Shown: positions 1-5,579 of the stretch, piece by piece
Layout of the letters: every line of letters starts with the position of its first letter
How positions within the stretch are numbered: the first letter of the stretch is position 1
Source of the DNA: Bacteroidota bacterium
Lineage (GTDB): Bacteria > Bacteroidota > Bacteroidia > NS11-12g > UBA9320
Length of the DNA: 5,579 nt
Reading direction: 5' to 3'
Assembly: GCA_947499775.1 (NCBI GenBank)
Contig: CANMPY010000150.1
Coordinates: 1-5,579 of the forward strand
Translations under genes and position numbers: made by a program
The notes under the pieces: model-generated
Database searches by the model: none
What the model saw: the letters and a program-made list of their open reading frames with translations, nothing else
Told to the model about the DNA's origin: nothing

Positions 1-57
1 CCAACTATTTCCATGGTTTTTAACGACTTTTGCACTATTAAAGTTTAATAAAAAAAA

Positions 58-432
58 TTGAAGTTAAAAAAAGCCGAATCAGGCGCCATAATGGCCGAAA
101 TTGCTGTGAAAGGCATGCAAGAAAAAAAGGCCAAATCCATTGTTAAAATTGACTTGCGCAAACTAAATTTATCAATTGCTGATTATTTTATCGTTTGCCA
201 TGCCGAATCCGACAAACAAATAGATGCCATTGCCGATTCTGTTGAAGATGAAATCAGAAAAGCTACAGGTGAAAAACCATTTAGTCGCGAAGGATTCCGA
301 GTATCCGAATGGATAATTTTAGATTACATCGATGTAGTCATTCATATTTTTAACCGTGAAAAACGAAACTTTTACGACTTGGAAGCGCTTTGGAGCGATG
401 GCGTTCAAAAACAATATGACGACGTAAACTAA
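58..432 (+). CDS. rsfS: Ribosomal silencing factor RsfS (Iojap/RsfS family)
   Basis: RsfS binds ribosomal protein uL14 on the large subunit and blocks joining to the 30S subunit, which lowers translation in starvation or stationary phase; it acts in the cytoplasm. The 124-residue product spans the whole family domain. Visible hallmarks are the helix with EKKAKSI (22-28), ADYFIVC (41-47), S51, EG (78-79), W85, the LDYIDVVIHIF block (88-98) and FYDLEALW (105-112). The TTG at 58 is the most upstream start possible, because an in-frame TAA lies at 46-48. An in-frame ATG at 91 exists, but it would trim the first helix that homologues keep, so TTG is preferred. No Shine-Dalgarno is visible, only a run of seven A. 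In many Bacteroidota I recall rsfS preceding ftsH; here it is followed by a convergent unrelated gene. Family assignment is very secure, the start moderately so. Confidence 0.95.
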   Translation: MKLKKAESGAIMAEIAVKGMQEKKAKSIVKIDLRKLNLSIADYFIVCHAESDKQIDAIADSVEDEIRKATGEKPFSREGFRVSEWIILDYIDVVIHIFNREKRNFYDLEALWSDGVQKQYDDVN

Positions 433-472
433 ATAAATTCGTTTCTATTCTATTTCTTAAAACCCTTTTTTA

Positions 473-1114
473 TTAAAACCTTGCATCAATTCCGTATGCA
501 AAAACATGAGGGGTTCCTACACTTAATTCGAATCCCAAGCCAACCCTTTCTTTGATTTTATACTTATAACCAATACCGAAAGCGGGAAGCAAAGTTCCCG
601 GAAAACTTGTCTCGAGTTTTTCATCCAAATCAGAATCGGTCAACGAAGGAGAAATCTTCCAAAATACTGAACCAAATCGAATAGAGGTATACAAATCGCT
701 TTTGGCATTATTGACAATATGATAATTAAATCGCAATCCAACATACTTGCGGTTCACTTTAATATCGATATCATTATAACGGCGGGTTAATTCGTTCGCA
801 TTTTTAAAAATTAAATAATTCACTTGCATGTTCATGGTTTGTGATGAACCTAAAATACCTATGGAAATATTTTTATTAAAGTAATAATCATACCCGATTT
901 GAATTGCCGGATTTGAACTCCCTTTATAACTAAACGAATCGGTCTTCCAATTCAATTTTCCATCAATTTTAAATGCCAATCCCGCTGTGCTTAAAGCTCC
1001 ATTTACGCTTACCTGATGAACTTTGAATTCCTCTGATTTTTTTTCAGGACTATTCTGCGAATGGGCATTTGTGAAACATACGCTTAGCAATAGTATTATT
1101 AAATATTTAGGCAT
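473..1114 (-). CDS. Small outer-membrane beta-barrel protein, tandem paralogue B
   Basis: This 213-residue exported protein has no function that I recognise. Residues 1-19 form a signal peptide (MPK, a hydrophobic stretch, then AHS before Gln20). The -1 position before Cys13 is Val, so it is not a lipobox. After a short charged linker (21-31) the chain alternates hydrophobic and polar residues in amphipathic strands and ends in ARF. A terminal Phe is the classic insertion signal of outer-membrane beta-barrels, and the size suits about eight strands. It resembles the gene just upstream: residues 120-152 match that protein's 125-157 at 15 of 33 positions, and both share a GxPH motif near the C-terminus. 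It starts 6 nt after that gene's stop and ends with tandem TAA codons, as the last gene of the putative operon. The barrel call is inferred from composition and ending only. Confidence 0.75.
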   Translation of the reverse strand: MPKYLIILLLSVCFTNAHSQNSPEKKSEEFKVHQVSVNGALSTAGLAFKIDGKLNWKTDSFSYKGSSNPAIQIGYDYYFNKNISIGILGSSQTMNMQVNYLIFKNANELTRRYNDIDIKVNRKYVGLRFNYHIVNNAKSDLYTSIRFGSVFWKISPSLTDSDLDEKLETSFPGTLLPAFGIGYKYKIKERVGLGFELSVGTPHVFAYGIDARF

Positions 1115-1120
1115 AATTAT

Positions 1121-1789
1121 TTATTTAAAACGATATGAACATCCGAAGGATAATAAATGAGGCGCTCCGGCATTTATTTCAATATTTGCAACAAATTCAG
1201 GTGTAAATTTAATGCACATTCCAAGGGGAATAAAATTTAGCGCAGGACGATTTAGCATTAAAAATTCTTCTTTAAATGCATTAATAAATCCTATATCCTG
1301 TGTGTTATATTTTTTATTCCAGAACAACCCCCCGGCTCTAATTCCAATATACATATCTACTTTGGCCGTATTCTTATAATGATAAAGACATTTACCTCCA
1401 AGATATATGCGTTTCATGCTTACATGTAGGTTGTCAATTTTTGATGGTTTAAGCGTATCGCCATATTCCCAATGTGAAATATCAACCTTAAAAGGTTGTA
1501 TGGATGCAAAAAAACCAAGCGATGTTTTCTTGCTTTTAATTTTATCGTAGGTAAGTTGAAACGCAGGTTTAACGTCGGTTGTATAGAGTTTTGTAATTGT
1601 ATCGCCCTTCATGGCATCATACAATACACCCGTTAGGCTTAAACCGGCATGAATGCCAACCATTCGTAATCCTGTTTCATCGAGTTGAATTGGTTTGGGT
1701 TTTTTAGGTTCATTTTTCTTTTGGGCATGAGAGGGCGTTACAAAAAGGAAACAAAGTATGCCTATCCCTATGGAATAATATTTCCTCAT
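1121..1789 (-). CDS. Small outer-membrane beta-barrel protein, tandem paralogue A
   Basis: This 222-residue exported protein has no recognised function. A signal peptide covers residues 1-22 (MRK, a hydrophobic core, then SHA before Gln23), a typical Bacteroidota AQ cleavage context. A Lys/Pro-rich periplasmic linker follows (24-33). The rest is strand-like, with alternating hydrophobic residues, and the chain ends in SYRFK, so the usual terminal aromatic is penultimate. It is a paralogue of the following gene: the block at 125-157 (RIYLGG, YHY, AKVDMY, IRAGGLFW) and GAPH (208-211) have counterparts there. The start lies 8 nt after the lpd stop, and the stop is 6 nt before the next ATG, so co-transcription and probably translational coupling are likely. 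It could be a small porin-like barrel or a periplasm-facing structural protein. No substrate can be inferred. Confidence 0.75.
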   Translation of the reverse strand: MRKYYSIGIGILCFLFVTPSHAQKKNEPKKPKPIQLDETGLRMVGIHAGLSLTGVLYDAMKGDTITKLYTTDVKPAFQLTYDKIKSKKTSLGFFASIQPFKVDISHWEYGDTLKPSKIDNLHVSMKRIYLGGKCLYHYKNTAKVDMYIGIRAGGLFWNKKYNTQDIGFINAFKEEFLMLNRPALNFIPLGMCIKFTPEFVANIEINAGAPHLLSFGCSYRFK

Positions 1790-1797
1790 TTGTAGTT

Positions 1798-3252
1798 TTA
1801 AAAATTTAATGCTCTTTTGCCAGTAGCATCGAGTGCTGCTTCCTTTAATGATTCAGAAAAGGTAGGATGCGCATGACTAATACGCCCAATATCTTCTGCA
1901 CTTGCTCTAAATTCCATGGCAACCACCGCTTCGCCAATTATATCAGCTGCCCGTGGACCAATAATATGGACTCCTAAAATTTCATCCGTATCGGCATGGG
2001 CTAATATTTTAACCAAACCATCTGTGTCCATACTTGCTACTGCACGGCCATTAGCCTTGTAGGGACCAGTTCCAACTTTATAATTTATTCCTTTGGCTTT
2101 TAGCTCTTCCTCTGTATTGCCTACCGAGGCTACTTCGGGCCAAGTATATACCACTCCTGGTATTAAGTTATAGTTTATATGTGGTTTTTGTCCTGCAATT
2201 GTCTCGGCTACAAATACACCTTCTTCTTCTGCCTTATGGGCTAACATAGCACCCTTTATTACATCACCAATAGCATAAATCCCTTTTACATTGGTTTGCA
2301 ATTGAGCATCTACTCCTATTCTACCTCTTTCATCTACCTCAATCCCAACATTAGTTAACCCTAAATTGTCGGTATAGGGTTTTCTACCCACAGCTACCAA
2401 ACAATAATCGCCTTCTAAACTTATTTCTTCTCCTTTTGAGTTTTCGGCTTTTACGGTTATCTTCTTTCCTTTGCGAATTGCTGTTTTAACCTTATGTTTA
2501 AAATAATACTCGAATCCTAGTTTTTTTAAACTCTTTTGCAATTCTTTTCCCATCGTTCGATCCATGCTAGGAACCAAGCCCTCCATAAATTCGATAACCG
2601 ATACCCTAGACCCTAAACGAGCATATACCGAACCCAATTCTAAACCGATAACTCCACCTCCTATTACAATTAAGTGCTTTGGAATTTCTTTAAGGTTTAA
2701 AGCTTCGGTACTTGTTATAATTCTTTCTCTATCAATTTCTACACCAGGCAAAGTGAAGGGTTTGCTCCCTGTGGCAATTATAAAATTACCGGATTTAATA
2801 ATTTTCCTTTCCTTATTCTTGGTTATTTCAAGTGTATTTTTATCCATAAAGGTGGCATGACCACTGATCACCTCAACTTTATGTTTTTTCATTAAATATT
2901 CAATACCACCGTTCATTTGCTGAACCACTCCATTTTTGCGAATTATCATTTGCGATAAATCTACCGACAAATCTTTTGCTATAATACCATGTGCTGCAAA
3001 TTTATGAGTTGCATTATGAAAATGCTCACTGCTATCGAGCAGGGCCTTTGATGGAATACATCCAACGTTCAAACACGTGCCGCCTAATACGGAATAGCGT
3101 TCTACTATTGCGGTTTTAAAGCCTAACTGCGAAGCCCTTATGGCTGCTATATACCCACCAGGTCCACTTCCAATTACCGTTACATCGAATTGCTCCTTAT
3201 CGCTCAAAGAAGTAACTTCATCCCCCATTTTTAAATTTCCTAATTGACTCAT
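1798..3252 (-). CDS. lpdA: Dihydrolipoyl dehydrogenase (E3, FAD-dependent)
   Basis: The enzyme reoxidises dihydrolipoyl groups on 2-oxoacid dehydrogenase E2 subunits or on glycine-cleavage H protein, passing electrons through a disulfide and FAD to NAD+; it is cytoplasmic. The 484-residue chain is complete. It shows the FAD-binding GSGPGG (28-33), the redox-active pair Cys60/Cys65 in GGTCLNVGC, ATGS (160-163), the NAD-binding GGGVIG (198-203) with Glu221 at the end of the second strand (NAD preference), GIYAIGD (324-330), and the catalytic His462-Glu467 pair in HPTFSE. About 21 residues precede the FAD fold, where most homologues have only a few. Other starts are the ATG at codon 9 (3228) and a TTG at codon 16 (3207). 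No E1, E2 or gcv gene is nearby, so its complex cannot be told. It sits 14 nt after gldH and 8 nt before a beta-barrel gene. Confidence 0.97.
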   Translation of the reverse strand: MSQLGNLKMGDEVTSLSDKEQFDVTVIGSGPGGYIAAIRASQLGFKTAIVERYSVLGGTCLNVGCIPSKALLDSSEHFHNATHKFAAHGIIAKDLSVDLSQMIIRKNGVVQQMNGGIEYLMKKHKVEVISGHATFMDKNTLEITKNKERKIIKSGNFIIATGSKPFTLPGVEIDRERIITSTEALNLKEIPKHLIVIGGGVIGLELGSVYARLGSRVSVIEFMEGLVPSMDRTMGKELQKSLKKLGFEYYFKHKVKTAIRKGKKITVKAENSKGEEISLEGDYCLVAVGRKPYTDNLGLTNVGIEVDERGRIGVDAQLQTNVKGIYAIGDVIKGAMLAHKAEEEGVFVAETIAGQKPHINYNLIPGVVYTWPEVASVGNTEEELKAKGINYKVGTGPYKANGRAVASMDTDGLVKILAHADTDEILGVHIIGPRAADIIGEAVVAMEFRASAEDIGRISHAHPTFSESLKEAALDATGKRALNF

Positions 3253-3266
3253 TTTTAAAATTATCC

Positions 3267-3737
3267 TTACTTCAAAATTTCCTGCTGCTTATCTAATTTC
3301 AACCCTACACTTACCACCTCTTTAAGCACCGAATCACGCATAGCTTGTTCAAGTGTAAAACGATAGTTACCCAACTCGTTAAATACAATATTGTTTTGAA
3401 TAGGCAATCTAAAACTAATGATATGCCCCAAATTATGCCCAACCCACTTACCTCTATGATCGGCCAAGGTTACCATTATTTGTTCACTTGAGCTATTGCC
3501 TTTTGGGCCAATTGTGGTTAATTTAAAATACATATTACTGTATTTATAATCATTAGTTACTCTTAAATTTAAGGCCAAATTATAATAATATCCTGTATCT
3601 ATGATTTGAATTAGTATTGGAACAGGTTTTGATTTAGTCCATTCGCTTTTTTCTAAATTATTCCATTGATCAATAACCGGAACAATGCTACACCCAAACA
3701 AAATAATAACTAAAAATGCAGAATAAATGGACTTCAA
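3267..3737 (-). CDS. gldH: Gliding motility lipoprotein GldH
   Basis: GldH is a lipoprotein needed for gliding in Flavobacterium johnsoniae, and its family is characteristic of Bacteroidota. Its biochemical role is not settled. The 156-residue product has a short lipoprotein signal with lipobox LFGC (Cys16). The family pattern follows: W33, D47, YNLALNLR (52-59), YKYSN (64-68), DHRGKWVG (93-100), then GNYRF (123-127), EQAMR (130-134) and VGL (144-146). Length is normal for the family. The start must be TTG at 3737: no ATG occurs before the lipobox, and upstream an in-frame TAG closes the frame with no ATG or GTG between. The residues after Cys16 (SIVPV) lack the acidic surface-export signal described for Bacteroidota, so a periplasm-facing location is inferred. 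It heads a four-gene cluster. GldH alone does not prove that the cell glides. Confidence 0.88.
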   Translation of the reverse strand: MKSIYSAFLVIILFGCSIVPVIDQWNNLEKSEWTKSKPVPILIQIIDTGYYYNLALNLRVTNDYKYSNMYFKLTTIGPKGNSSSEQIMVTLADHRGKWVGHNLGHIISFRLPIQNNIVFNELGNYRFTLEQAMRDSVLKEVVSVGLKLDKQQEILK

Positions 3738-3739
3738 GG

Positions 3740-3762
3740 TTTTGAAATATTGAATTTCAAAA
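3740..3762. repeat. Perfect 9-bp inverted repeat abutting the gldH start
   Basis: TTTTGAAAT (3740-3748) and ATTTCAAAA (3754-3762) are exact reverse complements separated by five bases. The element ends 2 nt before the gldH TTG start, and its far arm overlaps the candidate TAATTTTG promoter element. It could be an operator dyad or an AT-only mRNA hairpin close to the start codon. There is no T-tract after it on the minus strand, so it does not look like a terminator for the upstream peptidase gene. Confidence 0.6.
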
Positions 3763-3765
3763 TTA
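3758..3765 (-). promoter_or_regulatory. Candidate -7 promoter element for the gldH operon
   Basis: Read on the minus strand, TAATTTTG fits the Bacteroidota primary-sigma -7 consensus TAnnTTTG exactly. It lies 20 nt before the gldH TTG, a spacing similar to the better-supported peptidase promoter, and implies a very short leader. No TTTG is found at the expected -33 distance (that position reads TTAA), so support is partial. Confidence 0.35.
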
Positions 3766-3824
3766 CAATAAGGATTCTACTTTTTTTAACGCTTCTTTTT
3801 GCTCCATAAGCAAGAAATAAAACC

Positions 3825-5030
3825 TTAAAAAATTCCTAATTTTTTTTTCAAATCAGCGCTTAAAGCATTTTTATGAACCATAATGTCCATGGTTTTGTAT
3901 TTTACATAGGCTTCGGATGCATATAAATAACCATCGCAATCATTATTTTTTAAGCCCCATGAATTTTTTACACGGTAATAAATCTTACCTGACTGATCCT
4001 TATATATTCCTGTGATATGCATACCATGGTCGTCAGTAGTTTGATAATTGTCGAATGCTTCCTGACGGGATTGTTGGGTTATTTCCTTTTCCTTGCATGG
4101 CGCATCAAAAGGGCTACCTGTTTTATCGGCTCCTGCATTATTAAATTGTTTATTATCCTCGCCTTTTTTACTAACCAAGGCATCGTCTTCGGGCACAATG
4201 GCCAAACCATTTTTAAAAGAAAAGCCTTTCTCTGATACATCAGTAGCCCAAGCTATTGTATATCCTGTATTAATGGCATTATTAACGGTTGACATAAGCT
4301 CTTCAAGCGGAACATTTATTACGGGTTGCGAAGCCCAATTGTCTTCAACTTCCAAAATAAAGGATGAATAAAATGGATGATGGGTATAAGAGGTTAGCGT
4401 AACATAATCGTCCAATTTCAAGCCAAGGCTATTGGCATATTCTTTAGGCGTATATTTTTTTCCTTGATAGGTAAAAGATTCAGGTACTGCTCCCAAATAG
4501 GCATCCACCACAGCCGAATAAGCCTTTCTCCAACTTGTGGTTAAAGATTTTTGTGGATTATCGGAAATGGTTTTAACTATTGCACCTAAAACGGCTTCCA
4601 TTTCGGAATGATTATGCTTCTCGCCTCCGCCATAATTCTTCCCTGAATACACTTCTTCGGGCACAATGCCATAATTTTTTAGAACATAAGGAATATCCCA
4701 AAACCCGCCCCCTTGGCCAAAATTAGATTTACCATGCATGCGAACATATTTATCTGCTCTATCCAAATACGCTTGACGAACCACGAACATTTCACTTAAA
4801 TTATGTTGCCCCTTTCCAATTCTTAAAAGCTCGGACTCGAAATAGGAAAGTGCCGAAAAACTCCAACACGTTCCGGTACTGTTTTGATCTTGCACTGGCG
4901 TAGCATCAAGGTTAGTAACCTTTGCAAACAAATAGCCCCCTCCTTTTTTATTGCGGATGGTGTCTTGACCTTTACTGGTAAAACCTAAAAATAAAACGAA
5001 ACTAATAATGAAGTAAAAACTCTTGTTCAT
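3825..5030 (-). CDS. Exported C1-family cysteine peptidase (bleomycin hydrolase/aminopeptidase C type)
   Basis: This is a papain-fold cysteine peptidase of the bleomycin hydrolase/PepC branch. Family members trim N-terminal residues from peptides inside a self-compartmentalised hexamer. The 401-residue protein has a signal peptide at 1-21 (MNK, a hydrophobic core, SKG before Gln22), so it acts outside the cytoplasm, unlike classical PepC. Catalytic residues are intact: Gln49 (oxyanion hole) and Cys55 in QDQNSTGTCWSFS, His335 in TTDDHGMHITG, and Asn356 in VKNSWG. GQGGGFWD (105-112) is also typical of the branch. It ends KKLGIF with no type IX secretion C-terminal domain, so a periplasmic location is most likely. 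Substrate and exo- versus endopeptidase activity cannot be told. The ATG at 5030 follows a well-spaced promoter, and 87 bp separate its stop from gldH, so it is probably a separate transcription unit. Confidence 0.9.
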   Translation of the reverse strand: MNKSFYFIISFVLFLGFTSKGQDTIRNKKGGGYLFAKVTNLDATPVQDQNSTGTCWSFSALSYFESELLRIGKGQHNLSEMFVVRQAYLDRADKYVRMHGKSNFGQGGGFWDIPYVLKNYGIVPEEVYSGKNYGGGEKHNHSEMEAVLGAIVKTISDNPQKSLTTSWRKAYSAVVDAYLGAVPESFTYQGKKYTPKEYANSLGLKLDDYVTLTSYTHHPFYSSFILEVEDNWASQPVINVPLEELMSTVNNAINTGYTIAWATDVSEKGFSFKNGLAIVPEDDALVSKKGEDNKQFNNAGADKTGSPFDAPCKEKEITQQSRQEAFDNYQTTDDHGMHITGIYKDQSGKIYYRVKNSWGLKNNDCDGYLYASEAYVKYKTMDIMVHKNALSADLKKKLGIF

Positions 5031-5048
5031 ATATATAAATTAAGGCGG

Positions 5049-5080
5049 CAAACATAAACTAAAGCCCACTAACTCCCAAA
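5049..5080 (-). promoter_or_regulatory. Bacteroidota-type promoter of the C1 peptidase gene
   Basis: On the minus strand TTTG (5080-5077) is followed by exactly 20 nt and then TATGTTTG (5056-5049). This reproduces both the -33 TTTG and -7 TAnnTTTG boxes and their spacing in the primary-sigma promoters of this phylum. Transcription would begin near 5043, about a dozen bases before the peptidase ATG. It is the best-supported promoter in the window. Confidence 0.65.
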
Positions 5081-5085
5081 GGGAG
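5073..5085. repeat. GC-rich palindrome over the peptidase -33 box
   Basis: CTCCCAAAGGGAG is a perfect 5-bp inverted repeat around three central A. It stands out in a very AT-rich intergenic region and covers the TTTG -33 box of the peptidase promoter. It lies upstream of the inferred start points of both divergent genes, so it would act as DNA, possibly an operator, and not as an RNA hairpin. Binding by a regulator is inferred only. Confidence 0.45.
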
Positions 5086-5086
5086 A

Positions 5087-5142
5087 ATAAAATGATTTGT
5101 AATTTTTAGATATACAACGGCCTGAAATGGATAAAATGATTT
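5087..5142 (+). repeat. 12-bp direct repeat in the peptidase-moaA divergent region
   Basis: ATAAAATGATTT occurs at 5087-5098 and again at 5131-5142, with starts 44 bp apart (about four helical turns). The first copy lies behind the peptidase promoter and the second about 14 bp before the candidate moaA -7 element. The copies are identical, but in AT-rich DNA chance is not excluded. Confidence 0.4.
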
Positions 5143-5155
5143 CGTGGCTTTGTTG

Positions 5156-5163
5156 TACTTTTG
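5156..5163 (+). promoter_or_regulatory. Candidate -7 promoter element for moaA
   Basis: TACTTTTG matches the Bacteroidota -7 consensus TAnnTTTG exactly and ends 24 nt before the TTG at 5188, similar to the spacing seen for the peptidase and gldH genes. There is no TTTG at the usual -33 distance; the only nearby TTTG (5149-5152) is far too close. The call rests on the -7 box and position alone. Confidence 0.35.
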
Positions 5164-5187
5164 ATTTCTTAAAAATACAAAGCAAAA

Positions 5188-5579
5188 TTGCTCATAAAAA
5201 CATTAGAAAATTCGGAAATAAATACGTCTTTGCTTAGCGATTCATTTGGCAGGGTGCATGATTATTTACGAATTTCACTAACCGACCGATGCAATTTACG
5301 CTGCACCTATTGTATGCCTACTGAGGATATGCAATTTGCCCTGCATTCGAAATTAATGACGGCCAATGAAATTTATTCAATAGCTAAAACCTTTGTAAAC
5401 TTAGGGGTAAAAAAAATAAGACTAACCGGTGGTGAACCTTTGGTGAGAAAAGATGCCCAGCTTATAATAGAATTATTAAGTGAATTGCCAGTAGAACTTA
5501 CGCTTACCACCAACGCTACCAAAACCAATGATTTTATCGAAGTTTTTAAAAAGGCAGGGATAAAATCGGTTAATGTGAG
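5188..5579 (+). CDS. moaA: GTP 3',8-cyclase MoaA, N-terminal part (cut by window end)
   Basis: MoaA is a radical-SAM enzyme that, with MoaC, turns GTP into cyclic pyranopterin monophosphate, the first step of molybdenum cofactor synthesis in the cytoplasm. About 130 codons of a protein usually near 330 residues are present. The frame reads DSFGRVHDYLRISLTDR, then the [4Fe-4S]/SAM motif CNLRCTYC (5290-5313), and LTGGEPLVR (5422-5448), all strongly typical. The last full codons read SVNV, where homologues continue into SLD. No in-frame ATG precedes the FGR motif, and a TAA at 5170-5172 closes the frame. The start is therefore TTG at 5188, whose spacing suits the candidate promoter, or TTG at 5230 (MLSDSFGR), which matches the usual family N-terminus. 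The C-terminal cluster and GTP-binding half lie outside. It is divergent from the peptidase gene, with no other Moco gene visible. Confidence 0.95.
   Translation, partial: MLIKTLENSEINTSLLSDSFGRVHDYLRISLTDRCNLRCTYCMPTEDMQFALHSKLMTANEIYSIAKTFVNLGVKKIRLTGGEPLVRKDAQLIIELLSELPVELTLTTNATKTNDFIEVFKKAGIKSVNV

Noticed and set aside
25..32. GACTTTTG as an rsfS -7 box, 25 nt before the TTG.
   Set aside because: The first consensus base is wrong and no TTTG lies at the -33 distance.
1..48. Possible gene ends at the left edge: a minus-strand ATG at 14 (reading MEIVG, possibly a divergent biotin ligase gene, which I recall lying near rsfS in relatives) or a plus-strand frame ending at the TAA at 46-48.
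   Set aside because: Only a handful of codons are visible and two plus-strand frames are also open here, so the sequence does not decide among them.
433..480. Bidirectional terminator between rsfS and the beta-barrel gene: T6 tract at 466-471 and the direct repeat TTAAAACC at 457-464 and 473-480.
   Set aside because: No GC-containing inverted repeat precedes the T tract on either strand, and the 8-bp repeat is direct, not inverted; termination may happen here but is not shown.
2564..2860. Plus-strand open frame inside lpd.
   Set aside because: It is antisense to a strongly conserved enzyme gene, with no family motif and no initiation context; it is a shadow frame.
3797..3815. TTGCT/AGCAA stem after the peptidase stop as a terminator.
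   Set aside because: The stem is only 5 bp and is followed on the minus strand by A residues instead of a T tract.
4017..4371. Two overlapping plus-strand open frames inside the C1 peptidase gene, one with hydrophobic stretches.
   Set aside because: They lie opposite a conserved coding sequence, and the hydrophobicity follows from the complementary strand; nothing supports expression.
5113..5157. TACAAC (5113-5118) and GTTGTA (5152-5157) as arms of a riboswitch-like or operator stem before moaA.
   Set aside because: A 6-bp match over a 33-nt loop is easily chance, no known molybdenum-cofactor riboswitch core is visible, and the arms precede the inferred transcription start.

Overview
The window looks like an AT-rich chromosomal segment from a member of the Bacteroidota, probably a lineage that has (or descends from) the gliding machinery. 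Four things point there. There is a recognisable GldH lipoprotein, a family confined to that phylum. Three exported proteins have signal peptides that end just before Gln, as is common in the phylum. Start codons are preceded by A/T-rich tracts instead of Shine-Dalgarno sequences. Intergenic sites match the Bacteroidota promoter form TTTG / TAnnTTTG.

Layout from left to right. A plus-strand rsfS (58-432, ribosomal silencing factor) converges, across about 40 bp, on a minus-strand block of four tightly packed genes. In transcription order these are gldH (3737-3267), lpd for dihydrolipoyl dehydrogenase (3252-1798), and two tandem paralogous outer-membrane beta-barrel proteins (1789-1121 and 1114-473). 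The gaps are 14, 8 and 6 nt, so they are probably one operon. Upstream and also on the minus strand is an exported C1-family cysteine peptidase of the bleomycin hydrolase/PepC type (5030-3825). It has its own well-formed promoter and is separated from gldH by 87 bp. A 157-bp region then divides it from a divergent plus-strand moaA (from about 5188, cut by the window edge), which starts molybdenum cofactor synthesis.

The genes do not form one pathway. They cover ribosome hibernation, envelope and motility, central-carbon E3 enzyme, periplasmic proteolysis and Moco synthesis. The least expected arrangement is the cytoplasmic lpd gene between a gliding lipoprotein and a duplicated small beta-barrel pair.

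I saw no mobile element, CRISPR array, tRNA/rRNA, phage gene or defence module, and no clear new system. The points worth a second look are small: apparent TTG starts in up to three of seven genes, a perfect 9-bp inverted repeat abutting the gldH start, a GC-rich palindrome on the -33 box of the peptidase promoter, a 12-bp direct repeat in the divergent region, and the unusual operon composition.
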